Below are positions 1-12,600 of a stretch of 64,000 bases of DNA, in pieces. Below the pieces are notes generated by a model. It saw only the letters and a program-made list of their open reading frames with translations, searched no databases and had not been told where the DNA came from. The stretch is from Adineta vaga (Eukaryota > Rotifera): the NCBI GenBank assembly GCA_021613535.1, contig CP075497.1, positions 7,936,001 to 8,000,000 on the forward strand. The letters are read 5' to 3'. Each line of letters starts with the position of its first letter. Within the stretch, counting starts at the first letter, position 1. The translations under genes were made by a program, and so were the position numbers.

Positions 1-38
1 GTATTATTAAAGAAAATAAAATAACATTTACTATTTAG

Positions 39-1165
39 AAATGTCGATGGTAATATTATTCCTGAAGACAATAATAAGTTTATTCAAGTTATTCGACCAT
101 TATTAGTTGAACTTGTATGTAGAGAATTTTTTAGAAGGAAAAAAAAGACAAAGTTTTTTTACATATCATAATTTTTTATTCTTCGAAATAGATTGGTACC
201 GCTTTATTTGTTCTCATTGGTTTATGGGGTGCTTGTTCCAGTGGTGGTGTTATTGCCGCTGCACTATCTTTTGGTCTTGCTCTAATGGTTTTAGCCGCTA
301 GTTTTGGTCATATATCAGGTGTTCATTTCAATCCATCTGTTACAATTGGAGTTTTAATTGCTGGTGAAATGCAACCTGTCATGGCAATACTTTATGTTGT
401 CATGCAACTTTTAGGAGGTAGATATCTATTATTTATTTATTTCAAAAGAAATTTGATTGATAAAGAAAACTACAAATGATTTCATTAGGTATTGCTGCTG
501 CTGGTCTTTTACGTTTATTACTTGCCACATACACTTATGCTGGATGTAAAGGTGGTGCAACACTTTTAACAACATATGCTGCAGTGAACCGCACAGTTGA
601 CAATCGAGTTGTTTATTATACTGCGGATTATGTTACCTTTTGGCAAGTAAGTTAACAATGACTCTAAGATATGAGAACATATGTCAATTGTTTCCGGTAT
701 TTATTTTCAGGGTATTTTAATTGAAGCAATTGTTACATTTGTACTCGTTACGGTCATTCTTATGGTTGCTCTTGATACGAAATCGAAAACTGGATTAGCC
801 CCTGTTTTAATTGGATTTACTTTAGCAGTTAATATTCTTGCTATGTAAGTTGACATAAAGAAGTAATAGATAGCTGGATTATTCATATTTCTCTCTAGTG
901 GAGCTTATACCAGTGGTTCACTCAATCCGGCTCGTTCACTTGGTCCAGCTATATTTTCTAATGAATGGGAATACCACTATGTATACTGGATTGGTCCACT
1001 TGTTGGCGCTATTGTTGCTGGTTTTCTCTATCGGTAAGAAATTGCTCGAATACATATATATATGTTTAAAAACATATTCTTTTCTTTTCGTTGAATAGAA
1101 CCGTTTGGGCCCATCATGATCGTCGTATGTTTGTTAAACGTACAACTACAGTTGCTAAACATTAA
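39..1165 (+). CDS. Aquaporin, AQP8-like (5' partial)
   Basis: A membrane channel for water and possibly small solutes such as ammonia. Exons are 39-114, 192-417, 489-646, 711-844, 899-1033 and 1099-1165; they join in one frame to give 264 visible residues, and upstream exons lie outside the window. The first pore half-helix reads HFNPSVTIG, so the usual NPA is NPS. The second is SLNPARSLGP, intact and carrying the pore Arg. The order GHISG-HFNP, then LAP-IGF-LAV, then the second NPA box, then the YWIGPLVGA helix follows the AQP8 subfamily better than classical aquaporins or aquaglyceroporins; that placement is by eye. The C-terminus is short and basic. The first visible codon is split by an intron, so this is not the true N-terminus. 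Confidence 0.85.
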
Positions 1166-2557
1166 AGATGATTTTAAATATACACATTCATATGGTTTTC
1201 TTGTATTTGTGTTGTGAATATTAATTAAGCGAAATTTGATGTGTATACTGCTTTGATGTGTTTATTATTCATTTGGCTTATTTTCTCATAAATATTTTCT
1301 ATTTCATCATTTGTTCGTGTGTGTGTGTATATAGATTAGATTCATTGATTTGTTTTTCTTTTCGTTTTTGTTAGTATAGATCGTTTAGTGTGAATTTCTA
1401 TGTCTTTTTTCCTCTTTTTGTTGCTCAATAATCGATGTTGGAGAATGAAAATCATACTCTATTTGTTGTGTGTGTGTGTGTTTACTAAAGATATTCGATT
1501 GAAATTAATAAATTGAACAAAAAAAAACACTACAAAGTATTGATAAACATCTCTAATAGAAATCAAACGACTTAAGAATAAGATGAAGAGATGGTTCCGT
1601 TTTGTAATTGGGTTATTGATCATATTTATTCGATGAATACAAAGAATAGCAGTTCATCGAGAACTGTACTTGATCTTATTATCTTGATTATACGAAAATA
1701 AAATCAATTAGATAATTACTTTAAAAAGGAAATAATTATTGAAAGTTACAAATATAGATGATAGGAGAACGAGAGTTATATGATGAGTATAAAGCTTTAT
1801 TTATCTTAAAAAATATTAAAAAAAAGACTTGTTCTAATTTTAACCTTCATGAAAAAAATATTTTTGTTCTCTGATAATAATATGCAAAATGATCTAATTA
1901 AAAAATGATTATTTCTTTGGTAAGAGAAAGGAAGAACGAGAAATTAAATTCAAATATAGCACTAAGATTAAAGATAAGAAGTGTACATATATGCATATTT
2001 AATGAATAAAAGTAGTATTGTTCTTAAATTGCTTTTTCTTCCTTTTTCTCCTGGTCATCGAACATGTGAGGATCAAGTTGACAAGAATATGACAGTACTG
2101 ATCGAGATCATAACAACTTTTTTGAATACGATAAATGTGTCAGGTCGTTATTAATCAATGTACTCTTCACTATAATAATGATACTTGATCAGATTTGTCA
2201 AGTGGGGAGTGCACGAAATTTCTATGCTATATCGGAAACGAAAGTAAGGTTGATTCTAGTTTTTGTACTATATGATATTTTAAATTTTAAATTAGTTGTA
2301 TTTACAGATGATTTGCTGTTGAGAAATGCTTCTGTTTGCCAAGAAGACAATCATATCATAATGATCATATTTTTGTTTTATGTTCAATCATTTTTCAAAC
2401 AAAAATTGATCTTACAGTGACATCTACGATGAATAATCGGATTGGTGAACATCGATACAGTTAAGTTGAATAGAAAAGTTGAGAAAGAATAACAAGGGGG
2501 CAGAAGGGTAGATCGATTGTTTTGTGTTTTCTCGTGCTGATATTCTAATTGTAGACA
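1166..2557. other. Intergenic region between aquaporin and RTF1
   Basis: About 1.4 kb of AT-rich sequence with no ORF resembling a protein and no RNA gene recognised. It holds a short TG-rich run near 1318-1332 and another near 1466-1482. Near its right end a TAG (2552-2554) precedes the RTF1 start by 3 bp and could be a splice or trans-splice acceptor. Confidence 0.6.
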
Positions 2558-5500
2558 ATGAGCAAATCCGATGCACGTAAACGTCAACGAACAACAAGTG
2601 GAAACAGTGATTCAGACTCCGATTCAGATACTTCACGTTCGAAACGTAATCGAAGTTAATTTTTTTCTTTCGAAATTATTATCAAAAGGTGTCTATTTTT
2701 TTCCCATAAAGACATTTTTGCCGATGGTTATGATGAAAATTATCGTGGTGATGCAAATGATCGTGCTTGGTTAAAAACTTTATCTGAACGTGAACGTGAA
2801 GCAGAATTATTAAAACGACATGAACAACGAGAAATAATCAAACGTCGGTAAGAAATTCTTTTTAAGTTTATGTGACTAAAATATCTGTATTTATTTCTTT
2901 GTATTTCCTCTTTAGTGAAGAAATTAACAAAAGACTGAAATCAAAAGCTGAAGAATCCGGAATAAAAAGTGAAGAAGAAGGTGAAATTGATGATCAAGAT
3001 GATGACAGTGATAATGAAAAGGCCAATAAAACTTCAATACGAAAGTCAAATGTATATGACAATGACATTTATGCCGAAGATGATGATGATGATGATTATG
3101 GATCAACGGCCAATCGACGAAAACAAATTAATGCATCAAAACAAAAAGAAACTGAACATAGTAAATCTCTGCAATTATTAGTCGAAGGAAGAAAGAAAAA
3201 ACAAGGTAAGAAGAACTAAAATGATTACAGATTTGAATGATTTAAACATTGTTTAGATGAAAAACACAAGAAAACATTAGTCAAATCTGAAGGAGCTTCA
3301 TCTAGTGATGATGATACTTCTGAAAAACCCACAAAATCAAATGACCAAGATGTAAAATGGAAAGTTACTGATGTTTATCAAACATCTAGTGAAGATGATG
3401 ATGATGACGATGATGATAGTCGTGGCAATGCACGTAATCGTCGTCTTCGTTCACGGTAATTTCTAGATAATCTTTTTCTTTTTGTCGAAATCTTTATCCT
3501 ATTTATCATTAGCTCACCTGATGATCGAATGCATGATTCTCGTGAACATGATTCCAAGCGAAAAAGATGTACGCCGATTACTACTAGAGATCAACTCAAA
3601 TCTATGATATTATCACGTTTTCGCATGGAAAAGTAAATGATCGATGTTTTCTTGCAACATATCCTCTATTGTATCGTTTGAATAGATGGTGCCATTCACC
3701 ATTTTTTAGCGATGTTGCCAAAGGTGCATTTGTTCGAATTAATATCGGTCAAAATAATGGTGAACCTGTTTATCGAGTAAAGACGAAATTGTTTTCTTTT
3801 TGCTATTACGAAAACTTTTTATCAAATTATTTCTTCTTCTTCTTCTTCTTCTAGGTTTGTGAAATCAATGATGTTGTAGAAACAGGGAAAATCTATAATC
3901 TTGGATTAACACGTACTAACAAAGGACTTCGTTTAAAGTAAAATACAATTTATCTATTAGAAAATTCTTTTTATTATTCTATAGACATGGAAATAATGAA
4001 CGTGTATTTCGACTTGAATATGTATCAAACAATGAAATATCCGACAATGAATTTCAACGATGGAGAGAAGCAATGATTAGACAAGTAAGAACAAAGGAAA
4101 TCACCTATTTTTTTTCAAAACAAAATAATAAATATGTATTTTCTAGGGAATTTCATTACCAACACTTGATGATCTGGAAAAGAAAATGAAAGAAATTGAT
4201 AAATTCAAACATTATGTTTATAATAATAATGATATAACTAAAATAGTACAAGAAAAAAAACGATTTCGTAAAGCACCAATCAATTATGCAGTAACAAAAA
4301 ATGAACTATTAAAAGAAATCGTATGTTCAAGTTGAAATTATGTCATGATCTATTAGTTATTTTCTAGGAAATGGCCAAAGATGATAATGATGTCGAAAGA
4401 GAAAATGAATTAAGAAAACAATTGACAGAAATGGAAGAAAAAGCATCTGAACTTGATCGTAAAAGATCAGAAAATATTTCAGTCATGGCGTAAGTACATT
4501 GTTTGCGTGACAGAGAGAGAGAGAGAGAAAAAGAAAGAAAGAAAGAAAGAGAACAAAAATAGTGAAAGAAAAATGAGGTCAAAAAGAAAGCGAGAAAAAG
4601 GAAAGTAAGGTATGAAAGGTCGATAGATATACAACACATTCGGACACTAGTACTCAATAAATAAATATATATATATGAATGCGTTGTCGGTACATTCTAC
4701 GGTATATATGGTTATTCGTTATCGGTTTTTGCTCTTTATGGATTATTTTTTATTCAAAAAACAATGGTGAAAACTGTCGACGAATTGTATCAAAGGATGA
4801 ATCATATGGGACATATGACATACCAAAAATAGTACATTTTATTACTGGACAAGGCGATGTAAGTGAATCCATTCTTGATCAATATGGTCCACGACTTGGT
4901 TATCGTCGATTGGAACGAGCTCCCTCTGAATTTCATTTAATAAATTATCTTGTATTACTATCTGCTCGTCAACATATCAAACCTGATCAAATCTATATTC
5001 ATTATTCATACGAACCAACTGGTTATTGGTGGTTGAAAGCTATACAAGATCAACAATTGAATTTAACTCTAAATAGAATTCCTCCGATCACGTCGATTTA
5101 TAATCATCCATTGTATCATCATGCACATCGGAGTGATATTCGACGATTAGAAATTCTGGATAAATACGGTGGAATCTATTTAGATTTGGATGTTCTTGTT
5201 CTCAAATCGTTTTCGAAATTAATCTCCAATTTACATCAAGTTGAAGCTATTTTCGCTTGGGAAGACAGACAATTTCAAGCTATATGTAATGCCGTTATCT
5301 TAGCACCAAAAACATCAAAATTTCTTCGACGAATTTATCATTCCTATCAAAGTTTTAATTCATCCTGTTGGGCTTGTCATTCTGTATTATTAACAGGACA
5401 ATTAGCTACGATCTATTCGAATGAAGTCTACATCTTGCCTTCACAAGCGTTCTTCACTCCATCTTGGTCACATATTGCCGAACTATATATCTATAATCAG

Positions 5501-6480
5501 TACGATTTTCAAGAGAATTATGCATGTCATCTTTGGAATTCGTACATAGGAAATCTATTTTTACATAATTTAACAATGAAGTCAATATCGCATCCTGAGA
5601 GAATGACAACATTTATTCGAATGATTGATCACGCTGTTGGAAAAAAGAAATTGAATACTATTGCGCGAGAGAATTTTTCGAAATAAAATTGTAGAGAAAC
5701 TTGTAATGTGAAACTTTATCGTGACATTTGTTTTTCTATTTCAGTGAAATTAATCGAAGAAATCGAGAGAGTACACAGAAAAATATTGAAATGGTTTTAG
5801 CTGTAAGTGAATTCTGGATTGAAATTGAATTGAGAATATGATTATGGATATAGCGTGAAGCACAAGAACATCGAGATACAGCAGCTGATCCATTTACACG
5901 CCGTCGTTGTGCACCGACACTAGTCACAAAAGTATGATATTGCTTTTCAAAAGAAAAGTCATTTTCTAATGAATCTCTTTCTCGACTTCACAGTCGAATA
6001 ATAGAGAAGATTTGATACGTGAATTACATCAAGAACGAAGGGCAGCTGAAGCAGCAGCAGCAAAGAAAAAACTTGATGATCAACAAAATCTACGGGTAAG
6101 ACATTTCCGACAAAAGAATTCAAAAGATTGATTTGATATATTTTAGTCCGATGCACATAAATCTAAAACAATCACATCAGTTACCACAGCAACCATGATC
6201 AAAGAGGAACCCACAGATAAAAAGGTACAGTTTGGGAAATTTCTCTGATGAAACTCACTTTGAGTAATTACATATGAGTCATATCAGAGCAATATAATAT
6301 TACCATGCAAACATTCATTGGTCTTTTCTTTTTCTTTTTTAGAATTCAGAAAAAAGTTTCTCATCAACAACAACAACTATCGAACGTGGATCATTTACAT
6401 CATTTTCCGAACATAATGATGAAATGTTCACATCTCATAATTTTGAACTGGATTTAAATATCAAGCTCTTCTCAGATTAA
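2558..6480 (+). CDS. RTF1: RTF1, PAF1-complex subunit with Plus3 domain
   Basis: Elongation factor that couples RNA polymerase II to histone H2B ubiquitination as part of, or alongside, the PAF1 complex. Exons: 2558-2654, 2712-2847, 2916-3205, 3257-3455, 3513-3632, 3686-3776, 3855-3937, 3985-4084, 4147-4320, 4368-4489, 5745-5802, 5854-5931, 5994-6095, 6147-6224 and 6343-6480, giving 621 aa. The order is typical: Ser/Asp-rich N-terminus, the [15 protein letters not shown] block, acidic linkers, a Plus3 domain at about residues 265-395 (from [18 protein letters not shown]), a charged coiled-coil stretch, and a conserved HNFELDLNI tail. Thirteen of the fourteen introns are short (about 50-120 bp). 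The 4490-5744 intron is 1255 bp and contains another complete gene. The start is the first in-frame ATG, just after an acceptor-like TAG. Confidence 0.93.
4490..4678. repeat. Purine-rich GA/GAAA tract in the host intron upstream of the nested gene
   Basis: The 5' part of the long RTF1 intron carries an interrupted GA then GAAA microsatellite at about 4512-4550, followed by a TATATATA stretch just before the nested gene's start. It could contain that gene's promoter; this is position-based inference only. Confidence 0.5.
4679..5686 (+). CDS. Type II membrane glycosyltransferase with DXD motif, nested in RTF1 intron
   Basis: Predicted Golgi glycosyltransferase of 335 aa in a single exon. A short cytoplasmic basic N-terminus (MRCRYILRY) is followed by one hydrophobic anchor at about residues 10-26, giving type II topology. 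The sugar-nucleotide site is [17 protein letters not shown] near residues 160-177, where DLD supplies the DXD metal ligand; the preceding [11 protein letters not shown] block is typical of the Gly_transf_sug / alpha-1,4-glycosyltransferase-like fold (A4GALT-related, GT32-like). Donor and acceptor sugars cannot be told from sequence. The gene lies wholly within one RTF1 intron on the same strand. Its stop is 58 bp before the next RTF1 exon, and an AATAAA overlaps the stop codon. A retrocopy or a horizontally acquired gene are both possible origins for an intronless insert. Confidence 0.85.
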   Translation: MRCRYILRYIWLFVIGFCSLWIIFYSKNNGENCRRIVSKDESYGTYDIPKIVHFITGQGDVSESILDQYGPRLGYRRLERAPSEFHLINYLVLLSARQHIKPDQIYIHYSYEPTGYWWLKAIQDQQLNLTLNRIPPITSIYNHPLYHHAHRSDIRRLEILDKYGGIYLDLDVLVLKSFSKLISNLHQVEAIFAWEDRQFQAICNAVILAPKTSKFLRRIYHSYQSFNSSCWACHSVLLTGQLATIYSNEVYILPSQAFFTPSWSHIAELYIYNQYDFQENYACHLWNSYIGNLFLHNLTMKSISHPERMTTFIRMIDHAVGKKKLNTIARENFSK

Positions 6481-6670
6481 TGGATATAGATTCAATCATT
6501 TGTTTAATGTCGTGTATCGCTTTTCTCATCTCACTACCTCTCTTTTTTTGTTTGTTTGTTTGTTTGTGCTTGTACATGTAAAAAAAGAAGACAAACCTAT
6601 ATATATATATACATATAGATTACTAGAGAAAAATCAAAACAGCAAACAAAAAATTTCATGTATTTTCGTT

Positions 6671-6684
6671 TTTCAGATTATTTA
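6671..6684 (+). promoter_or_regulatory. Candidate splice/trans-splice acceptor before UBR5 start
   Basis: TTTTTCAG ends at 6676, eight bases before the UBR5 ATG and about 195 bp after the RTF1 stop. No upstream donor in a UBR5 leader exon is evident. It is a plausible site for spliced-leader addition, which is known in bdelloid rotifers, or for a 5'-UTR intron. Confidence 0.4.
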
Positions 6685-9600
6685 ATGGAATATTCCACGC
6701 ATGTATTTATTCAACAAACACCGATTACTGAACAAAATTTTGAATTAAAGTATGAGAATTCATTTGATTTGTATGAGATTCTAAGATCATTTTTGTTCTC
6801 CTTTGTTTTTTTTATAGACTTCAAGATATATCGGATCAAATAACAACAAATGGTTGTGTATGTCCAAGTGTCTTTTCACCATTTACAAATCTTGTTGTTC
6901 AACAAGCAGTAATTTCATCACGACATATTGCCTTTCTACTTCAAGTAAAATCATCAAATTTTAAATTATAGACAAATAATCAAATGTTTTTCTTTTACAG
7001 GATGGAAGAATATGTCGAGTATCATTTCGTGTTCAAGCTGATAAAATTGAACCATTACCAACAGAAACAACAAAAAGTAAACCAAAACATTTAACAACAC
7101 AAACAACACGTCCTCAAACTCGTCAACCTATTCATCGTTTGAATAATTTCGATCGTCCCAGTTTTGAAAATCTCGTTCTATCATCACCAAATCCATCGAT
7201 AGCAGCACATAATGCTGCTGCAGCTGTTGCTAACACTACGAATACAAATCCTAGTGGACAAGTCGATTTATTACCACAATTACAAGCTGGTTATCCTTTA
7301 AGTCGACAACGGCATCATTTAATTCGAACAGCACGAGGACGCACTGGGATTATATTTGGTTCACGACCTTTAATTCCTGCATCAAGTGTACCAGAAGAAT
7401 TAATTGAACAAGTATGTTTTATTTAGATATTTTTGTTTTTGTTTTCTTATTGAAACTATTTTAGGTTCAAGTTGTTCTTCAAGGAAAATCTAGAAATGTT
7501 ATTTTGAGAGAATTACAAAGAACGGTAAATTCAATTGATATAATAAAATAAATCTTACTTTTTTCCTTTGTTTTGTTACTAGAATTTGGATGTAAATATG
7601 GCTGTGAATAATTTACTAGCACGTGATGATGAAGGTGATGAAGATCTTGATGATGATTATGTGGGAGGTAAGACTATCAGAAACTGCTTTCTTTTTCTTT
7701 AAAATGAAGATTAATAATGATTTTCTTTTTAGCTGATCTGATTTCTTTACTTGATGTTAATCCACATAATGAACATCCAGGATTAATTCTTGAATCAGAA
7801 TTTTTCGATGAAGCAGATTTTGCATTAAGATATAGCAATATACAACGTCGAGTTGTTTCTGCTCGAATTGGAAATGTTGGTATGTATTATCTTGTCTTAA
7901 ATGAATTGTCACAGAGTACAAATGTTTTTTTTATCTTCTAGCAAATAATCCAGCTGCTCCAACGGTTGCATCAGGAGGTTCAACTGCCATCAATTCAAGT
8001 TTAGGTGATCAATCTAATGTTAACAATTCATCTTCAACAAATCCTCCTTCGACAGCAAATTCATCAACAGTTGTAACTTCTTCGACAAATCCATCATCAA
8101 CAACAAGTAATCCATCTGAACGTGATCGTAAACGAAATCGTTATGATCCACGTTGGTTAGATGGATCTTTACGCGAAGAATTATTTGGTCGTATTGATCG
8201 AGAATTAAAACCAGATGATCTATCTATTGTTAAAGATAATAGTTCAACAAAAACATCATCCATTCGTAAAGATCAAAATTCATCGTCATCTGCATCATCT
8301 CAAACAAATCCTCCAAGTTATCAACAACAAATTTCTGCGCCTGCTGCCATATCATCAGCTCCTGTTCAAAATCCAATTGTTTTCGGTGATCAATTACAAT
8401 TTTGGACAGACAATAATTCGGAAAATACTTATCCACGTTTTACACATATCGCTTGTCTTTATTCGGAATTAATCGCTATCAATACAAATGGTCAATTATG
8501 TCAATGGAATTGGCAAGATGAATATCCATATCAAGATATGGATAATTCTCAAATAAAACATCCGAAAACAATGGTTTTACAATTGTTAAATGAAAAAATT
8601 CTTCATCTTTCTGCGAATACAATTCGTGCATCAGTCGTTACGGAAAATAGTCGTTTAGCAACATGGATTGATGATTCATTAGGTTCTCATGTAAATTTCA
8701 AATTTCAACATCCACTACAAGAACTTTCACCAACAATTCCATTGCATATTGTGGATATTCAAACTTCTCCTCTATATACAATTATTCGTACGGATACCGA
8801 TGATCTATATTGGTACGGTTTATTACCAAATAAACCACGGAAAAAGTTACTCGAACGTTTAAAAGAAAAAACACGAAAAAATCGTACAAATAATTCAGCT
8901 CAACAGCAACAACAACAACAACAGCAGCAGCAGCAAATTATTACAATCGGTTCATCTGTTTGTTTAATATCAAATCCATATTATAATCAAGGTGCATTAG
9001 CATTTTATATTCGTGATGGACAGCCAAAATTAGGTCAATTAATGGAACAAGCTTGGATGTTATCAAACACGGCACGATTTCGTATTAAAATTCCTGAATT
9101 AACAATCAATAAGAATAAAGAAGATGATAGAAGTTCATTAGAAATGCCACCTCCACCTTCACCAGCTTCATCAACATGTAGTGTAGATTCGAACACAAGT
9201 TTTGCATCTACATTAAAACGTAAAAAACATACGAGTACAACAACGACAGCAACAGCAACAACAACGACAACAACAACAAATGCTAGTGGTGGAAATGGTT
9301 CTAATCCATTCTTGATGACAATTAATGATAGTGATTCAAATGAACAACAACAATTACAACAACATAGTAAAATCAAAGATGAAGAATATTGGCCATTGGA
9401 TGAAGTCATTTTCATTGAAGATTGTAAAGTGTCACCAATTGGAAAAGTGGTGAAAATCGATGGATCACTTGTCTTAGTTAAATTTCCTTCCAAACCGAAT
9501 AATAATCCTAATCCTAATCCTAATAATGAAATAAATGAAGCAAATATCGATATGAATAATCTGGAAAATTGTCGTATACTTCGAAAAGATGATTTACAAG

Positions 9601-12600
9601 TAATAATTAATTGTTGATTTCATAAGATATTTTATCATTCGTCTTTTCATTTAGATTGTCAAAAGTAATACAATTCCTAAAACTCCAGATTGTACATTAC
9701 CAATAACAAATGCAAAACGTATTGCATTAGAACATGGTAAACTACTAACTTATTCTGTTGACAAAGATTGTAAGTTTATCTTTTCTTTTCATTAATACAA
9801 AAAAATCTTGTCTTTCAATTTCATTTAGATCTTCATACGTTACAAATTCGTGATTCAACTATCTACTACATTATGTATGAAGTCGGTAGTAATAATGGTT
9901 TATGTCGTTCGATTCGTCAAAATATTTTGCCATTAGTTAATAATCGACAATCTTTATTATCTTTTCTTGGAGGAAATTCAAATCCCATATGTTTATCAAC
10001 ATTAAATTCGACGGATATACCTCGATTATTAATCGATGGAAATCGTTTACTTTATCCATTTATTTACAATCAAGATGGAACAAATTTAAAAGAACCACAA
10101 TGGAAAAATTTATTAGGAATTAATTATTTTACTCAAGGAATCATTCCATTGAAAAATGCAGATCATTTAAATAAAAATCATATTATTTTAAATCTTATGC
10201 AAATTCAAAAAGGTATTTTAATTCCACATATACTTCGTTATGATATCGATAGAATTCGTTCGATTTTAAATGAAATTGAATTAACAAAAAATCGTGATCT
10301 ATTAAAATTAATCTTAGATGAACGATTAGATGGTTGTCGAAATCTTTTTCATGCTTGTGTTTATATAGCAACACCTATGAATAATAAAGAATATTCAATC
10401 AATGATGAACAAATTCAAAATGAAAGCAATACGAATTTAAAACGTATATCATTTGCGATTGATCTTCTTCATGCCCAAGGAAATCCTGATCATAATTATG
10501 GAGAAAGAAGTACAACAACAACATCATCATCATCGTCAACAACAAACAATGCATGGATGAATGAACCATCTACTAATGATGCTCAACCACCTTCATCACC
10601 AACAATGCCATCAGGAACAACATCAAATTTATATCGAGTAAGAATATTTCATAATAAATTAAAGAATTGTTTTTTTTTGAATGTTTTGTCTTTCAGAGTT
10701 TATCAACAGGTACACCTTCGATTAATCCTGGTTCATTATCTCCATCATACAATCCAACAAGTTTATCATCAAAAATTCAACAAATTCAATATCTTCAAAA
10801 TCAATTATATCCTCAACCAACACGTTCATCACGTTCAAATTCTAATGATTTTTCTGTCTGGTCATCATGCAAATATGATGAACGTGAAAAACGTATTCGT
10901 TCAATAAAAATTCTTCGTCTATTACTTGATTATCCACTTTTTCAAGAACATCTTCTATCTTTACTTAGTTTTCGTAATCTTGAAGGTCAAACACCCTTTA
11001 TGTCGGCAGTTAATTCACGTGCCTATCATTGTGCATTGATTCTTTTTGATTATGCTCTAAAAATTTCGAAACGTGAATCACAAATGGAATTTCCAACACC
11101 ATCCGTTCAATTCTTTCTTGATGCATCCTCACCATCACCAATCATTAACGATCCCAAACAACAATCAGATAATCTTCTACTTCGAATGATTTATCCATTA
11201 TCATCAAACAATTCAGATTATTCACCATTATATACCATATGTACTAATGATACATGTTCATTTACATGGACCGGTGAAGAACATATTAGTCAAGCAATAT
11301 TTGAATGTAAAACATGTGGTTTATCAGGAACATTATGTTGCTGTAGTGAATGTGCACAAACTTGTCATAAAGGACATGATTGTCGTTTGAAACGTACATC
11401 ACCAACAGCATATTGTGATTGTTGGGAAGTGTGTAAATGTAAATCATTAATCGCTGGTGATCAACAAAAACGTTTAGAATTATTCAAATTATTATTAAAT
11501 CAAACGAATCTAGTTCAAATACAAAATTCTCGTTATGAAAATATTCTACTATATTTAGTTCAAACAGTTGGAAGACAAATTATTGAACAACAACAATTTC
11601 CTCGAACATCAACTGCTGCTATTTTACAACAGCAAGCACGTAAATCTCGAGAGCAATTAACAAATTCTTCATCAACAGGCGGTAGTAGTAGTGCAAAGAA
11701 ATTACAACATCAAAATTCTTCATCAGGTTCAACAAATAATAATAATTCAACAAATCAAATGGATTTAGATACGAACAGTAATATTCCAGATCATCATTTA
11801 GAACCACCACAATTTTGTAAGAATTTCGCGTTCTATTTATCATTTCTAATTAATTTTTATATTTTAGGTCGTCGAGCACTTGAACTTATTTTAGCTGATT
11901 GGTCTGGTGTTAAATCAATGCTTTTATGTGGTTGTCCTGATGACATTGATCCAGCAGTCATTAATCCAAAAGAAGTCTCTCCAATTCTTTCAACATGTCC
12001 ACCAATTCTATCTACATATGATAATGAACATTTATTTTCATTAGATCAACAACAACAAACAAGTCAATTAGATCGCTTTACTTATTTTCTTCTTGCAAAA
12101 TGTAATACAATTAAACAAACAAATTCATCGACAACAACAAAAAATTCATCATCAACATCCAATGAACTTTTAGATATCCTATTGAATACATTAATACGTG
12201 AAATGTCCAATCCAACACATCGTGATATGGCTCGCTTTGTTACTGCACGTTTTGTACGAAGTGTTATACGATTATTTATTATTCTAAGTCTCGAATCTGT
12301 ACCTGATAAATGTTCATCAGCATCAAATCAACAATTACCATCAGGTACAGCAATTAAACGTATATCAGCAACAACTGTTACTGGCGCAACAATAACTACA
12401 AGTTCAAATCTTTCATCATCATCATCATCATCAGCAGCAGCAATCAATGGTCCACAAGCGATTTTATATCAATGTAAACGCATATTTCAAATGTTAACAA
12501 TTATATCAATCAATGCACTTGCTCATACAGCCGATTTATTACTTGCACCTGTTCGTCATGGAATTGCTAAACCAACAGCAATGTTTAATCTTTTATCATC

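Noticed and set aside
4364-4657. 97-codon antisense ORF in RTF1
   Set aside because: Derived from the GA/GAAA microsatellite and the antisense of an RTF1 exon.
9035-9493. 152-codon minus-strand ORF across UBR5
   Set aside because: Antisense to the Thr/Ser repeat region; Val/Cys runs are the reverse complement of ACA and CAA repeats.
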